Notes: generated by a model not told the origin, from the sequence alone. 64,000 nt of DNA from Maniola hyperantus (GCF_902806685.2 NC_048555.1:7626001-7690000); one strand, 5' to 3'; shown: positions 33,230 through 45,962, counted from the first letter of the stretch. Made by a program: numbers and translations.

Positions 33230-33435
33230 TATATCTATATACCTATTTCAACAACCTTGTCTATGTGGATGTAGGTTTTAAAAATCCCATGGGAATACTG
33301 ATTTTCCAGGACCAAAAGTAGCCCAAGTATGGTCTTCCCCAGGATGCAAGCCATCTCTATACCAAACGTCAAATTCAGGTCGATGAAAAGCTAGCGGACG
33401 GACAGTTTCGCATTTATAATATTAGTATGGATTGT
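33230..33435 (-). repeat. Same family, reverse copy
   Basis: AAATCCCATGGGAATACTGA through TTTCGCATTTATAATATTAG; opposite orientation to the copy ~440 bp upstream, so the two could pair as a large inverted repeat. Confidence 0.8.
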
Positions 33436-33679
33436 TGCAATACCCTACAGCTAGCTTAGCAAATTACAGTACTGTACATCACTGTTCTACCCTCATTCTG
33501 GTTTTAGCTCAGACTAAAATATCCTTTAAATCAATACTCCTCTGCAAACCTGACCGGATGTTAGTCCATATGTAAATGGAGATATAATTAGATTTTGCTG
33601 CCGACTTAATATAGGTTATATTTATCTAGGCTTCGAATAAGAAATGGCAAAAGTTTGCTAAAGATATCCGTAATTAAAA

Positions 33680-33879
33680 ACTGTGATAGCCTAGCGGTTA
33701 GAACGTCCGCCTTCTAATCGGAGGTCGGGGGTTCGATCCCGGACACACTTTTCGGCTGATCCGCACATGACCAGCGTGATATGGCCAAAAGCCAAAACCC
33801 TTCTCACTCCGAGAGGAGACCCGTGCTCTGTAGTGAGCCGGCGATGGGGTGATCATGGTGATGGTGATGGTGGTGATTA
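33680..33879 (+). mobile_element. Metulj-like SINE, copy e, internal deletion
   Basis: The head CTGTGATAGCCTAGCGGTTA and box B GGGGGTTCGATCCC are clean. The middle is deleted, and the 3' block (CCGCACATGACCAGCGTG) follows at once. Ends in GTGATGGTGATGGTGG. Confidence 0.85.
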
Positions 33880-34195
33880 ATCAAATTTAATTAAAATATG
33901 AAAACTGTAGTCAAAAAAAGTGAACGTATTTTGAAAATCCTTGCTATTGAAAACTCAACAAGTATAACTTTTTCTAAGCGTGCTGAAACAGCTTCAAAGA
34001 GCATAATAAATAGGTAATATACGACACATTTTACCATAGCATGAGAGCACTATACTTATTCTTGTAACTGACGCGCGCTTTAAAATTAATGAAGTTTCAT
34101 ATCCGGTTTTAATTGCACCACATTCTCCGAACATCGTGTAAGTAGGTATATGTGCCTTTCATTGGCAGACTGCCTTATATACATCAATCAATCAA

Positions 34196-34420
34196 TCAGC
34201 CTGTTTGCGTCCACTGCTGGACATAGGCCTTCCCAAGAGCACGCAACCACACACGATCCTCCGCCTTCCTCATCCACCCACTTCCCGCTATCTTCTTAAG
34301 GTCGTCAGTCCAGCGGGTTGGAGGTCGTCCCACACTGCGCTTGCTGATACGCGGTCTCCACTCCAGAACACGTCTGCCCCATCGGCCATCGGTTCTGCGG
34401 CAGACGTGTATTATATACAT
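34196..34420 (-). mobile_element. RTE-type LINE C-terminal fragment
   Basis: A minus-strand frame encodes VLEWRPRISKRSVGRPPTRW, then DDLKKIAGSGWMRKAEDR and WLRALGKAYVQQWTQ. This is the conserved tail of RTE/BovB-type reverse-transcriptase proteins. Only the last ~70 codons remain. Confidence 0.85.
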
Positions 34421-34442
34421 AATACAGCGATATTAATGATCC

Positions 34443-34761
34443 ACTAGATGCGGCGCTTCATAGTCACAACATGTTCCAATGGTTCCAATGAACATTCGTG
34501 TCCGCAGTCCGCACTCCCGTCAATTAGGTACCTATTGTAATCTGCGTTAAACGCAGTCATTTGTAAAAATTAAACTTGCTCGATGACTCTAATGTATTAC
34601 TCACACTGTCATATAATATTTTTTGAGTAGGTATAGGTAGTTTTAGTACCTATACCTATGTTTGTAGCAACGGACTGCGTCTAAAGCGTTTACGATTGAC
34701 AGGAGTGCGGACACCGATGTTCGTTGGAATATGTTGTTACAACAAAGCGCCGCATCTAGTG
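34443..34761. mobile_element. Foldback MITE with ~110-bp arms
   Basis: The left arm begins ACTAGATGCGGCGCTTCATA and the right arm ends AAAGCGCCGCATCTAGT. Both contain CCGCACTCC(C/T)GTCAA-type sequence around an AT-rich ~100-bp centre. Confidence 0.82.
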
Positions 34762-35044
34762 CAACATTTATATAGCTGCTTAAATAAAACTGGGCTTAAA
34801 CTGGTTCCGCCGTAACTAAGACCTGTGCCAGCTCGTTAAAACCACCCTTACGCCGTTTAACTGCGAAAGTGACGGGGCTGATATAAATCGGTACTTCGGA
34901 CATTGTGCAGTAACGGGCAGTAAGGTTGGCGATAAAGATTTAGCTTGTCCGCACACACACTGGTCGGCCGGTCCGGATATGCGCTGGAAGAAAAGTATAA
35001 AGATTAACACACGTCTAACGACTTTATCATGGACTACCTGATGC

Positions 35045-35200
35045 CTTCGACTTCTTCCGCGTGGATTAGGCTTTTAAATATCCCGTGGGAACTCTTTTAT
35101 TTTCCGGTATAAAAAGTAGTCTATGCCACTCTCTCTTTAACTATACCCATGCAAAAAATCACGTCGGTTCGTTGCTCCGTTGCGATGTGATTGAAGAGCA
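35045..35200 (-). repeat. Same family, partial reverse copy
   Basis: CGACTTCTTCCGCGTGGATT, AATATCCCGTGGGAACTCTT, then CAATCACATCGCAACGG in complement. Confidence 0.75.
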
Positions 35201-35831
35201 TTTTTTTACCTGAGTGAAAAAAAATTATAATGCGTGCGTAAGTTTCTTTGAAGTAATCCGGGCTGCTTATCGGACCGGCCCGTTTGCGGTCGAGCTTAGC
35301 GTCACTAGCTATAATAGTTTAAAGGCCTATATTATGGTTAGTGGTATGTGCGATGGGCACGGCTCATGAAGTGGCCGTATTTGGCAATCGGGAATTTCTA
35401 TTAGTTCGGGTTAAATGAGTTTTCCACGCCCTAATAGTTGGAAAATCCGTTTGGTGCGGTCATGGTATCTAATTGATATCATTCACCACACGATGACCAC
35501 CACACGCCGACGCGGAATGTCATAGTCTATTATTGGGTTTTATTATTTTGCTGCTTTTAACCAAATAGGTATATCTACTAGGTGGACAAACGACATCAAA
35601 TGAGCCATAGGGAGTCACAGGGAGCCACTGGATTCAGATTCAGACGGCGCAAGACCATAACGTATGGCGGTATGGATTATGGAAGTCCCTACAAGAGACT
35701 TATGTCCAGCCGTGGACATCTATCGGTTGATAACGATGATGATGAACCTAGGATATATAATTCCAGATAGGTAAGCAAAGTTAATAGATTTGTATTTTAA
35801 AAAGTGAAGATAAATTCGTACTTTAGTGTGA

Positions 35832-36120
35832 AGCTGTGATAGCCAAGTGGTTAGGACGTCCGCCTTCTAAATGGAGGTCGGGAGTTCGATCCCAGGAACG
35901 CACATCTAACTTTTCGGAGATAAGTGCTTTTTAATTAATTAAAATATATCACTGGCTTCAATGGTGAAGGCAAACATCGTGAGAAAACCTGCATGCCTCT
36001 GAGTTCTCCATAATGTTCTCAAAGGTGTGTGAAGTCTGCCAATCTGCACTGCCCAGCGTAGTAGACTATGGCCAAAAACCTTCTCATTCTGAGACCTGTG
36101 CTCTGTAGTGAGCTACGCTA
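35832..36120 (+). mobile_element. Metulj-like SINE, copy f
   Basis: Nearly full length: head GCTGTGATAGCCAAGTGGTT, box B GGGAGTTCGATCCC, 3' block GTGCTCTGTAGTGAGC. Just beyond, 36120-36155 holds a hairpin built on GCTGATGTGTGT/ACACACATCAGC. Confidence 0.85.
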
Positions 36121-36562
36121 TGCTGATGTGTGTCACACACACATCAGCGTAGCGGCGAAACCCAGACTCACTTATCACAAGATGAGAGCGCAGTCAAGTG
36201 CTATCGTCAAATATAAAAAAATAGGTAAATAGGTTCGCTTTGTCCTAATTACATGTCATAAAGCAGATTCGCGACGAAGGGGTCCGACCCAAAGCTGGGT
36301 CTATGGCGATCCATCACACGGGCCCTTGTCTAAAATGATAAGTATAACAAATGATACAACGCAACAGGAACGCTTTTCTAATAATACAATTTGTGCATAC
36401 GAAATTTCAGGTACTGCACTTAGCTCGCAAGAAGCTCCGAACTCGATCAAAACAAAATAAAAACCAGTCAAGTGCGAGTCGAGATTTTCATGGCGAATCC
36501 CTGAATACCGCCAAAGCGCGAGTCGGGCTTCGCTCTTTTAGGTTTCCGTACATACTTAATAC

Positions 36563-36676
36563 CAATCCGCACATGGCCAGCGTGGTAGACTATGGCCAAA
36601 ACCCTTCTCACTCTGAGAGGAGACCCGTCCTCTGTAGTGAGCCGGTAATGGGTTGATCATGATGATCATGATGACA
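36563..36676 (+). mobile_element. Metulj-like SINE, copy g (3' part only)
   Basis: Begins at AATCCGCACATGGCCAGCGT and ends GGGTTGATCATGATGATC. The 5' two thirds are missing; a fragment of another repeat (ACCAGTCAAGTGCGAGTCG) precedes it. Confidence 0.8.
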
Positions 36677-37830
36677 TACTTAATTATAATTAAGTAGGTA
36701 CGTACATAATCTACTATTGAGGCTTCATTTAGTACCTATTCGTCCATATCTCGACCGTAAAACACCTACACGTTTTCTACATGACGTAAAGATTTGTATA
36801 ATATCCAAGATTTTCGTTTCTCCATCCATCTGCCCTACGTCACGGCGTGTTAGTATAGGATCTGTCAACTGCACGGTGATTAATCACCGGCCTTAAACAA
36901 AGTTACACCACTAACGATTACTAATGATCACACCTTAGCATTCTCATATGGTCGCGAGGCTAACCGCGCTTATAAGCTTTGTAAATGTTACTTACGTGAG
37001 TTCTAGCTCGTATCATTATTATAACTAGCCTTTTCCAGTGACTACGTGGATTAGGTTTTATCTCGGTGAAAATTCTCAAAATACATTCTTACATACTGAG
37101 ATTTAAGAGCGTAGGTTATATCTACGTTGCAACTTGCACCATTAACCCACTTTACGCTGTCAAAGACCTAGGTCTAATAGTTGCCGCTAGAATCTAGATG
37201 TCCAAAACGAAGCTTAGATTATAGTGTCTACGAAAAGCAGAATTATGGATTCAGAACTAAAGACTATTGTCGACTGAAGGATCGCGACCAGACATAATAT
37301 ATCATAGGACATCGTTTCGATGCTCTATTGTGTGTGCAAAAATATACCGTACCAGTTACTAGTTACTACCTTAGAAAATGCGAAATAGTGAGATGTGGAC
37401 AAGTGGCGGTCAGAGATAAGTAGAAAGAAAAGATATCTTATTTTCAGTAAGAAAACTTTAGGCTCTGATTTTCTAGGAATTCGTTGCTATCGTATACCTA
37501 GCAGCCGAGTTATATGATATCAAAAAATATTTTTTTAGAATTACACTCGTTTAAAAACTTTACATTTTTCAGTGACGTCATTCGGGTTTACAGACACACC
37601 AACGACATTTTGCTCTCTGACCTCGGTTGTACATGCACTAGCCACCCTACGACGTTACCTAGTATTTGACACAAGACATCTTTGTATCTCCCTTCCCTTT
37701 GAAATGCATGCCAAAGGTTATGAGTACAATACAAGATGCTGTTTGGTAGTTTCAGGTAGATAGTTGACCAAAATGCTTACAGCAGCTTCAATTCAAATAC
37801 CGTTGACGTTTCACGGAAATAGATGAGATC

Positions 37831-37927
37831 TATAACACGTGACAGATCAAGATGGCAATCGGGGTATGAGGTGGGGGGACACCCCGATTCGTACCCCGAT
37901 TGCCATATTGACCTGTCTCGAACTGTA
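37831..37927. mobile_element. GC-rich foldback element, copy 6 (core deleted)
   Basis: Both arms remain (GATGGCAATCGGGGTATGAG / CCCCGATTGCCATATTGACC) but the GC core is gone, leaving a near-perfect 97-bp hairpin. Confidence 0.85.
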
Positions 37928-38603
37928 GGTCTTGTAAGATCCTGTTTGGTAGCTTCACGTAGAGAGGAGACCAAAATGCGTAAGTATTATACTCAGTAGT
38001 TTCTCTTCAGAAATAGATGGCTTAGATAGGTTTAAGTTAAACTGAGTTGTGATTCTAAGATTAAACTTAGTCTTGCGGCACTTTGAGCATATGGGTATTT
38101 AGATATTAACTAACTAAGGCTTCCTAATACGATTCCTAGGAACTAAATCCATTACTACGTGTAAAGACTTTAACAGTGTAAGCTAATGGTGTAACGAGCT
38201 TACGAAGCTAATTTTCAGAAACGGAAAATGTGTAATCATTTTGTTAGCCTTATAGGTATTTATTAAACACCGAATTGTATTTAAAGCTTTTTTTTATTAA
38301 AAATACATACACTTCCTTATTGCTAGCCTAATCTACTTAAGTACTTTACGAAAATGCCTCTGTATGAAAATATGGTAGAATTATGGCTAAATCTCCAAAT
38401 TGAACAGCCTGACTGACTCTTTGCACATATAATTAGCCAAATGTACATTTATTATCTGAGTCGGTATTTCGCCTATTTAACAACTATATTTTATCTATGT
38501 ATACTATATAGTAGGTATACAATATACATAGATAAAAGGCTTTTTCATTTTATTTTGTTTATTTTTATATGAGTAGATAATTTATTAGACTAATTTATAA
38601 GAT

Positions 38604-38667
38604 TAGACGATTACCGCGACTTCATCAGTGTAGCAACCTACACTGATGAAGTCGCGGTAATCGTCTA
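38604..38667. repeat. Perfect hairpin, 30-bp arms, 4-nt loop
   Basis: 38604-38633 (TAGACGATTACCGCGACTTC...) is the exact reverse complement of 38638-38667; the loop is CAAC. The right arm continues into a dispersed repeat of the 'GCGACTTC-TTTAGG' family on its minus strand. Confidence 0.9.
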
Positions 38668-38775
38668 TTTAGGTTCTAAAAATCCTGTGTAATTTTCCGG
38701 GATAAAAAGTGCGTATGCCACCTCTAGGTCTTTAATTATAATATCCATGCAAAAAATCACGTCGCATTGCGTTGG
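38638..38775 (-). repeat. Same family, partial reverse copy next to the perfect hairpin
   Basis: GATGAAGTCGCGGTAATCGT, TTTCCGGGATAAAAAGTGCG, CATGCAAAAAATCACGTCGC. Confidence 0.7.
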
Positions 38776-41149
38776 GAAAAGTTACCCATTTTAATGTTTC
38801 TTCCTTAGCTCAGACACCGCTCGCTAGTACCCCATTAAATAACGTAGAAAAGGTAATTGCCTAAAATACGGTGATTATAAAAACGGCTTAATCTGAGTGG
38901 GTTCGTAAAAATCCGTATCAGCTCTTAGACGCTGTTTGTACAGCCCTATCCTTTTAAAGGAGGCAAAATAGACCTCCGACCTCCCTACCTGAAGCAACAA
39001 TGGGCCTCCCACCGGGAGCACTCGGGGCTTCCTACGGTATCGTCGGAAAAGTTGAAATTTTGATGCTCTACCGAGTACCTACTGTTTTATGATTTTAGTT
39101 AAGTACCTAATACTTACTTTCGGGTTTGACCTAATTTACCTTCCAGTTGTAAAGCTTTGTTATAGAGAGGCTTAGAGGTTTTTCTAATTACATTAAGGCG
39201 AGTCACCGACGCTAAGCGGAAAAAACTGGTTTGCTAGATCAAATGTTTTAGGTATTTACTATTAAATAATGGCCTTGCTAAAAATATACAATATACCTAA
39301 AGACATTGTCTAAAGAATGTGCTACTTTGATACACAATAGGAAGTACTTCACTCGATCAAATAAAATCTTAAAATAAGCCGAAATAAAAGTCTAAAACGA
39401 ATTATTTAATACTAAAATTTCTGACTTGGCAAATAGTTTTTATATGGAAATATTTGTCTTTAAGTACTACAGAGAACCTGCTAAATTTTGGTTTTCAACA
39501 GGACTTCTATAATTTATTAAATTCAAATTTAACGTTTGAAACACAGAATTTGAACGTTGCCAAGCGGTTTGCTTCAAAGCCGCGCTGCCCACCTCGGTGA
39601 CTCGCCTTAAACTAATTTTAATGTTTTTTTTAAACTGTATTATTATTATAAGTGGTGTTATGATCTGTATGCCAGCCCGATCGATACAAACTAAATTAAA
39701 ATCACACTACATCGAACCTAAAACTACTTATAAAAATTTGAGAGAATCACTAACAAATTTATACACTTTCATTGCCGAAATGCTCGAAGGTATGTTTAAA
39801 ATATAGTTAAAAATACCAATATTCATAAAATTTAAATTTAGTTCACACGTTAGTGTTTCTCTCAAATTATGATTGCGAACACATGCCAATAGTAAGTGCG
39901 AGACATCATCTACATACCTACATTACCACATACTTCGCAATTGGGAGAATCCGTTTTTCTTTCTTATTGAAAAAAAAAACTTCAAAACACGGAGGAGTCT
40001 ACATTTTTATGACTTTGAACGGGTCGATGTGGGTCTATATTGACCGCATATAGGAATGCCTCACGAGGCTGCCTCACTTTGTGTGTACCTAGCTAAAATC
40101 ACTAAACTAGATTCACTTTAAATTAACCGTCTAATTGCGTTACCCAGGAACAAAGGGGTCAAAAGTCCTTTACCTTCATTAGACTTTTTTTAGCCAATTA
40201 GTTTTCTAAATCATTTTATTGAACGTTTCCGACACTCAGCCAATTTAAAGTACAAACTGGCGAGTCCAACTCGCGCCAAGTTGGCGAACGGGAGCTATTT
40301 ATTTTGCTCTGTTCATAGTTCTTGCCTAGACCTTGTTTACGAAGTCCAATAGAACATCTTGACGATCTTTCTGCAGCAGTTGCCCTTATCTTGTTAATAT
40401 TATACTACTACTTAATACTTATACTGCATAACACAAATACGATTACGCTTAAACTACATTTCGTGAAATTACTGATTTTTCGGCTACTTCCAAATTGTCC
40501 GAGTGAGTTCAATAAATGTAGTTTGTAAGATAGTAGAACCTGGAACGGCCCTTTTAATAAAGCTATAACCCTAGTTACAACTAGGGTTAATACAATATAT
40601 TTATAAGTAAGTATATTGTATTTTAGATAATTTAACTTAGTAGGTATTCATTTCATTATAATATTATTTTAGTATTTTGAATCTAAGGTATATTTTTCAT
40701 GTTCTTTAGGTTAGTTTATTTTATTGTAGGTACTTACGACTTGTTTTCAAATTTCAGTGCACGTTGTGACTGCCCGTAAATTGAGTTACACGAGACCTAT
40801 AGAACTCAAAAATATGTTATGTAATTTGAGTGTTCTGTGCCAAAAAAAACCTAATCGCTTCGTATTCGGCATCATACTAGAATGCTAGAGTAGCACGCTT
40901 TTTCCGTTAGGACAAGACCTAACCAGACCTGAGCAAATTCATATGTCATAAATTGAACCTGCACTGTGCACAGAAGCGTAGTCGTCTCATTATGAGACCT
41001 CAGCGCTTAGGTACGCGCCAGGGTAGGACCTCAAAACGAGCAAACGTCAATTTCCCCGAATAGAAAATGTTTCTTCAAATGACTCCGTTATAATTCACCA
41101 GGAGGAACAGCAAGCTTGATCACTTATTAGCTGTTTGCTGGTGCTGATG

Positions 41150-41315
41150 TCCGCGACTTCGTCTGTGTGGATTTAGGTTTTTAAAACGTGAGAACACATT
41201 ATATAGAAGACATGGAGAGTGACATAAGCTATTTTTATGCCGGAAAATCAAAATGTTTCCACGGGAATTTTAAAAATCTAAATTCACGCAGACCAAGTCG
41301 TGGGTGTCAGGCAGA
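41150..41315. repeat. Same family, two fragments joined head-to-head
   Basis: 41155-41190 is antisense (GCGACTTCGTCTGTGTGGAT) and 41205-41313 is sense (ATGGAGAGTGACATAAGCTA to CAGACCAAGTCGTGGG), forming an imperfect foldback. Confidence 0.65.
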
Positions 41316-42248
41316 ATAGGTTTATTCTATAATCCGCAAAGTACAACACACATCAGGTGATATGCACCGCCCGCCCTCCTGGTACAAGTGCGTACCTACA
41401 CATGCAAGAAAGCAAGCCGATCGCGCGCCGCAGAAATCCTCAAACACTCTCTACGCACGTTTCACTCCGACACCGCGGGTATCTCCAGATGTAACTAGAC
41501 TCTACATCTCAACTCTACACATAATTGAAAAGTTAAGTAGGTAGAGGTACATATTAGACAAATTGTGATATTATTGCTAAAGCAGTGTACATTGTACATA
41601 CCACCTTTTTGTAGTTAGTTCAAATTGAGTGTTCAGATTGTAGCGTGATGGTTGCATTTTAAAAGATGTGCGAGTTAAGATCGCCACTCGAGGTAACCTT
41701 GCCGCGCATGTGCCAGAATCAGGGCCGTCGGTTATCAAATATTAAATTATTAATTCAATTACAAAGTTTAAGTTTAGATGGTGTTACTTCATTGGATTAA
41801 TTTTTGAATTTGCTATGAGTGTGCTCTTGTTAGTTAATGATTTAGTTCCGTAATATAAGCCATATAAATACCAGTATATTTTTCAAGAATATTAGGTATA
41901 GGTAGGTACTGTAAGGTTAGAGATGTCTTACGAAGTTGCGAGCAATTTGATCTAAATATTAGGTTGCCCGCTAGCGCTATGATTCTATTAGGGGTTTAGC
42001 TAGTATGACTATCCCACGGTTTGGAAAATGAATCTTAATTTACTCCCTAAACTTTATTGATTGTTTTTTCAACAACTTTTAGTAAAAGAAATAATAACCC
42101 TATAGACAACGGCTTTAAAACAAACTTCTACGTTAAAGCCAAATTGTAGGTAAGTATCAGCGAAGCAAAATGATTCAGAAGACATGACAGGCGGCATAAT
42201 ATAGCGAGCTGCACTGCTTCAAAAGCTCTATCAAAATTTGCAGTTGGT

Positions 42249-42610
42249 AAGAGCCCTCGCCCACGGCGACTTTTTGTAGCGATGCTGTCACTACTAACGC
42301 GTGTTAGTCGCATTTGCAACGTGCTACTGCATCGCGACTGTATCGATGCAAACGCGCGACTTTGTCGGATGACATCGGGGGAAGAACGGAGGGAGGGTGG
42401 CGCGTGAATAGAGAACCGAGCATCAGTGCAACATTTTTTCTCGTTTGCATCGACAAAGAAGCGCGACAATATCGCGTTTGAATCGCGACTGAATCTGAGA
42501 CCGTGGGCGAGGGCACACAGCTAGCGACCGCTTCGCGACTGTATCGATGCGGACGCGCGACAGCATCGCTACTGTATCGCTACAAAAAGTCGCCGTGGGC
42601 AAGGGCTCTA
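42249..42610. mobile_element. Foldback element with ~33-bp ends and an internal duplicated end
   Basis: Left GAGCCCTCGCCCACGGCGAC and right GTCGCCGTGGGCAAGGGCTC are inverted repeats continuing through TTTTTGTAGCGAT. A further right end (ACCGTGGGCGAGGGC) lies at about 42500-42514, and CGCGACTGTATCGATGC occurs at 42333-42349 and 42534-42550. So the element is one complete copy plus a second partial right half. Minus-strand open frames across it are incidental. Confidence 0.82.
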
Positions 42611-43309
42611 AGATAACCATTCGACCCATTCTGACCTATTAAATTGTAATAATCTTCGAAGCATCTATATAGCAGTTTATTAATAGAATACGGGTAAATT
42701 ATTCATTAAATCAAAACCCTTAACTCTGAGTTAAGGCCCCTTGTACCGTCTTATCACCTATAGTAGGGCGTTATCACTGGATTCGCTAATTTACTATCCA
42801 CAAATGAATATTTAATCGGTGTGTGTGTCATCCCTGAGAATTCGGCTCGCCGTACAACCGACCACAGAGTTTATGCTAAGGCCGTAGATGTGGCAGGCCG
42901 ATCATATTCAAAAAATATCTTTTTTTAGAAGCGTATAGATAGAAAAACGTAGTACGATTCATAATTCAAGGTAAAAACGTTTTTCTCAAGGATTTCAGTC
43001 TAGTGACCATATTATTAATATGTTCCCAACATCTGTAAGCTTATATTTGGCTATTGTTATGGTATAATGATAACACACACACATGGTCTACGGCCAAAGT
43101 CAGACATTGCTCGAAGGCGTGTTTCGAAAATAAGGAGGTAGAGTCTGGAGTAGAAGAAGAAGAGTGAATAGATACCTTTAGGCGCACTCCACCTTAGGAT
43201 GTATCATCACTTACTTTTTGGCGTGAATGCAGTCAAGCACAAGTAGTTAAAGAAAGTAAAGAAATAAGAAGTTACCTCGTTTTTAAAATACTCAGTTAAT
43301 ACCTAAAGT

Positions 43310-43652
43310 CCCGTCTGCGAATTTTGGGTTTGGCTACGCGAGGCGGGCGGGGCACGCGGGGATGAAGCGACGCAGCCTCCCTTCCCGGCAACGATTACTG
43401 ATTAGTGAGGCGGCGTGAGCGGCAGGCCCCGCGCGAGCTCGTCATGCCGCCGGCCGCTCCACCACTCGTCTGAAATCACCCCGTTCTAAAAACATCCCCC
43501 GTCTTAATCTCCCGATAAAACAAAGTCCCCCGATTACCGAAGAACAACTGTGAACTGACCACGTGATATACATGTGCTTTTACTATTACTACGCAGTGCA
43601 ATGTACAGTATTCGGTGGCTGATACTTGTGTGTGTGTGACCGCGTGGTAAAG
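43310..43652 (+). promoter_or_regulatory. CpG-rich block ending in a consensus splice donor: candidate promoter/first non-coding exon
   Basis: 43310-43470 is strongly GC- and CpG-rich (GAGGCGGGCGGGGCACGCGG; CATGCCGCCGGCCGC) in AT-rich surroundings and is not one of the repeats seen elsewhere. It runs into sequence ending GTGGTAAAG|GTAAGTGAC, an excellent donor at 43653. No ATG-led coding frame is evident before the donor, so this would be a 5' UTR exon. The downstream exons were not found. Weak inference. Confidence 0.35.
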
Positions 43653-45249
43653 GTAAGTGACATTTCGTAAATGTAATGTTTCCTCCTTTCCTCTTATGTC
43701 ACCCCATATTACTGGGCCCGTTGATGTCTTTATTATCCACATAAATGTCATAAATGTTGATGGGCATTGCTAAGTTAGTTTGGCGCTAGCAAAGTTGTAA
43801 TCCGGCTTTTATGACTGTGACACGACTATGGCGGTTTAATAGGTTATGTATTCTATAATAGTATAGTAGTATATGAATCGGTACATGTTACGCTTTATAT
43901 AAATTTAAGACTTTAGGTTAGTACGAGTAGATAATATAAAAGTCTTATAAGACTTAAATGGAATTTAAGTGTCATTTCCAATGTGAACGGGCTTAGTTTT
44001 GAGGTTACATTATTTACTAGGGTTGTCTCATTATTATTTATACCTACTTGGTAATAATTATGTGATAATACTTTTTTATCCGCTTCAATAGCAAAATATC
44101 AGACATTGTAAAATTTTGTGGAATGATTTTTGACTAGATAAACAAATGTCGTAGGTAATTTAAGAAAATAGTAGTTAGAGTAGTTTGTAAGTTTGTTTGT
44201 AGGAAGTCATCTCTGGAACTTCTGAACCGATTTTGAAAATTCTTTCACCAGTAGAAAGCTACATTATTCCTGAGTGACAAAGGGTATATTTAAAAAAAAA
44301 ATAGAGTCCTAAGAAAATTGTAATAAACTACCCGTGCGAAGCCGGGGCGGGTCGCTCGTGAATTATAAAAGAGCAGGAATAAACATAAACTACTTAGGTA
44401 TTTTCTCTAATGCTGGTTGAACTCTTGCAGAATTATTCTCGGAATTTACATAAAATCCTTTATTTCCTCTCCGAGGCTCCTTTGTTTCGAGAGTTCTTTA
44501 GAAATGTGATATGAATCTTGTCATGGAACTTTGAAAGGATGAGAATATTAAAACCTTAATATCGACATTGCTTTTGTATTTGTACATAAAAGGGGCTTGA
44601 AGGTTCAGTAGTAATATTACAATTCTTGCTATAGGGTTACGGGTACGGGTTAGAACCAGGATTCGTCATTTTTCAGTAACCATTATTAGGTGAATGGGCT
44701 TAAAATAATATCTTCAGCTAAAACCTTTTTTAAATTTTTGATTTAAGCCATAATATTGTGCTGAAATTTAAAACGATTAAGTAGAAATGTCAAGATAAAT
44801 CCAACTAGTCCAAACATGACTGATAATATTTTTCAGTAAGAATATCGTCAAAAAATCCGCCTCTGGTTTCCATAGGTAGGCCAAAGGTGCCCGTCAAGCT
44901 GGCGGCATTGCCACGCTAAATGGCGATGGCCAACCTTTGGACCAGGTAGACCCCAGACCCCACAAAAGAAAAACTCTTCGCTTCCTCGCCCCAGGAGCCC
45001 ATCGTCTCTACCGCCAGTAGGACTATTTACAAAGATTTTGAATGAGACTTACGAATTGCCTACCTCTTTGATGGATATTTACTATTCATCACGCCCTCTC
45101 GGCTCTACATCGATGAAAAACATCGCGAGGAAATCTGCATATTATTTAGGAAGGAATCAGGAGACGTAACGTACCTACACCAAATTCATCCTGGCTCAGT
45201 GTTTCGATCAATATAAGCTTCAGAAGATTGTCTTGTTTTTTCTCATATC
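43653..45249. other. Intergenic, possibly intron of an unseen gene
   Basis: Apart from the repeat at 44170, a GC-rich patch at 44875-45010 (GGCCAAAGGTGCCCGTCAAG; TGGCGATGGCCAACCTTTGG) may be an old LINE fragment but was not identified. Confidence 0.4.
44170..44360 (+). repeat. Dispersed repeat ('CTTCTGAACCGATTTTGAAA...CCCGTGCGAAGCCGGGGCGG')
   Basis: A distinct family also seen in antisense at about 22720-22860 and 14220-14370. Ends with the conserved CCCGTGCGAAGCCGGGGCGG. Confidence 0.7.
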
Positions 45250-45647
45250 GAAGCACTTGTTCCACCGCCAACGGTTAGCGAGCAAAGAGTTGAGCTAAAA
45301 CTAGAAACGAGTTGGCGAGCAATTAGAAGAAGCGCCGGTGTAATTGAGATAGTTTTTGTCTTCAGGTTATGAGCAGCGTGCGAGTGCGTCGTAATTTAGC
45401 AAATAAAATAATTTCATTTCGGGCGATTACTCGCGCTGGTCTAGGCAGCCGAAACATTTAAATTTTTAGTACTTGACCGCCAAGAGAGCGTCGCTCAGCG
45501 AGTGAGTTCTCAAGCACAGCCAGCGATAACTTTTATTTATCTCATTTATTGGCACGGAATCATACACTGATTGTAAGTACCTACTTTCTTGAGAGACAAA
45601 ATAGTTGATAGCTAGTCGCTTCCTCGTCGGCGGTGGGACAAGCGCCT
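45250..45647. mobile_element. Foldback element
   Basis: Ends CGAAGCACTTGTTCCACCGC and CGGTGGGACAAGCGCCT pair imperfectly; about 400 bp; the interior has several GAGCGAGTGAG/TTGGCGAGCAA-type sub-repeats. Confidence 0.7.
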
Positions 45648-45962
45648 AAAAGGAGAAGCTGACTAACTGGCAAATAAACGTACGGCTTTATCCGCTGAGT
45701 CTTGAAACTTACCCAAATCCGTTTTGCTCAAAGGTGAGCACTGAAATAAGCGTTTTTGCGTCTGGTACCTCAGATGTTTGCCACACAGGCTTGGCATAGA
45801 CCGACGTCTCAACACAAGCTGAGTGGCCTACGTATTCGAGGCGTTGCACTACATAAACTGATTATTTTTGTAATGCCTCGAATAAACCTTTTTCTTTCTT
45901 TCTTTTCGTGCGCCTCTTGCAGCTCTGACGGTTCTTGCGCCTCTTGAGGGTGATCTAAATAT

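Larger units (their letters stand above)
36677..42248. other. Long AT-rich intergenic region
   Basis: Apart from the elements listed separately (37831, 38604, 38638, 41150) no gene was seen. Open frames here are short and without domains. Confidence 0.5.

Noticed and set aside
34205..34447. Plus-strand frame
   Set aside because: It is the antisense shadow of the RTE LINE C-terminus on the minus strand.
42128..42629. Overlapping minus-strand frames of 68-113 codons
   Set aside because: They read through the foldback element at 42249-42610 and have no domain.
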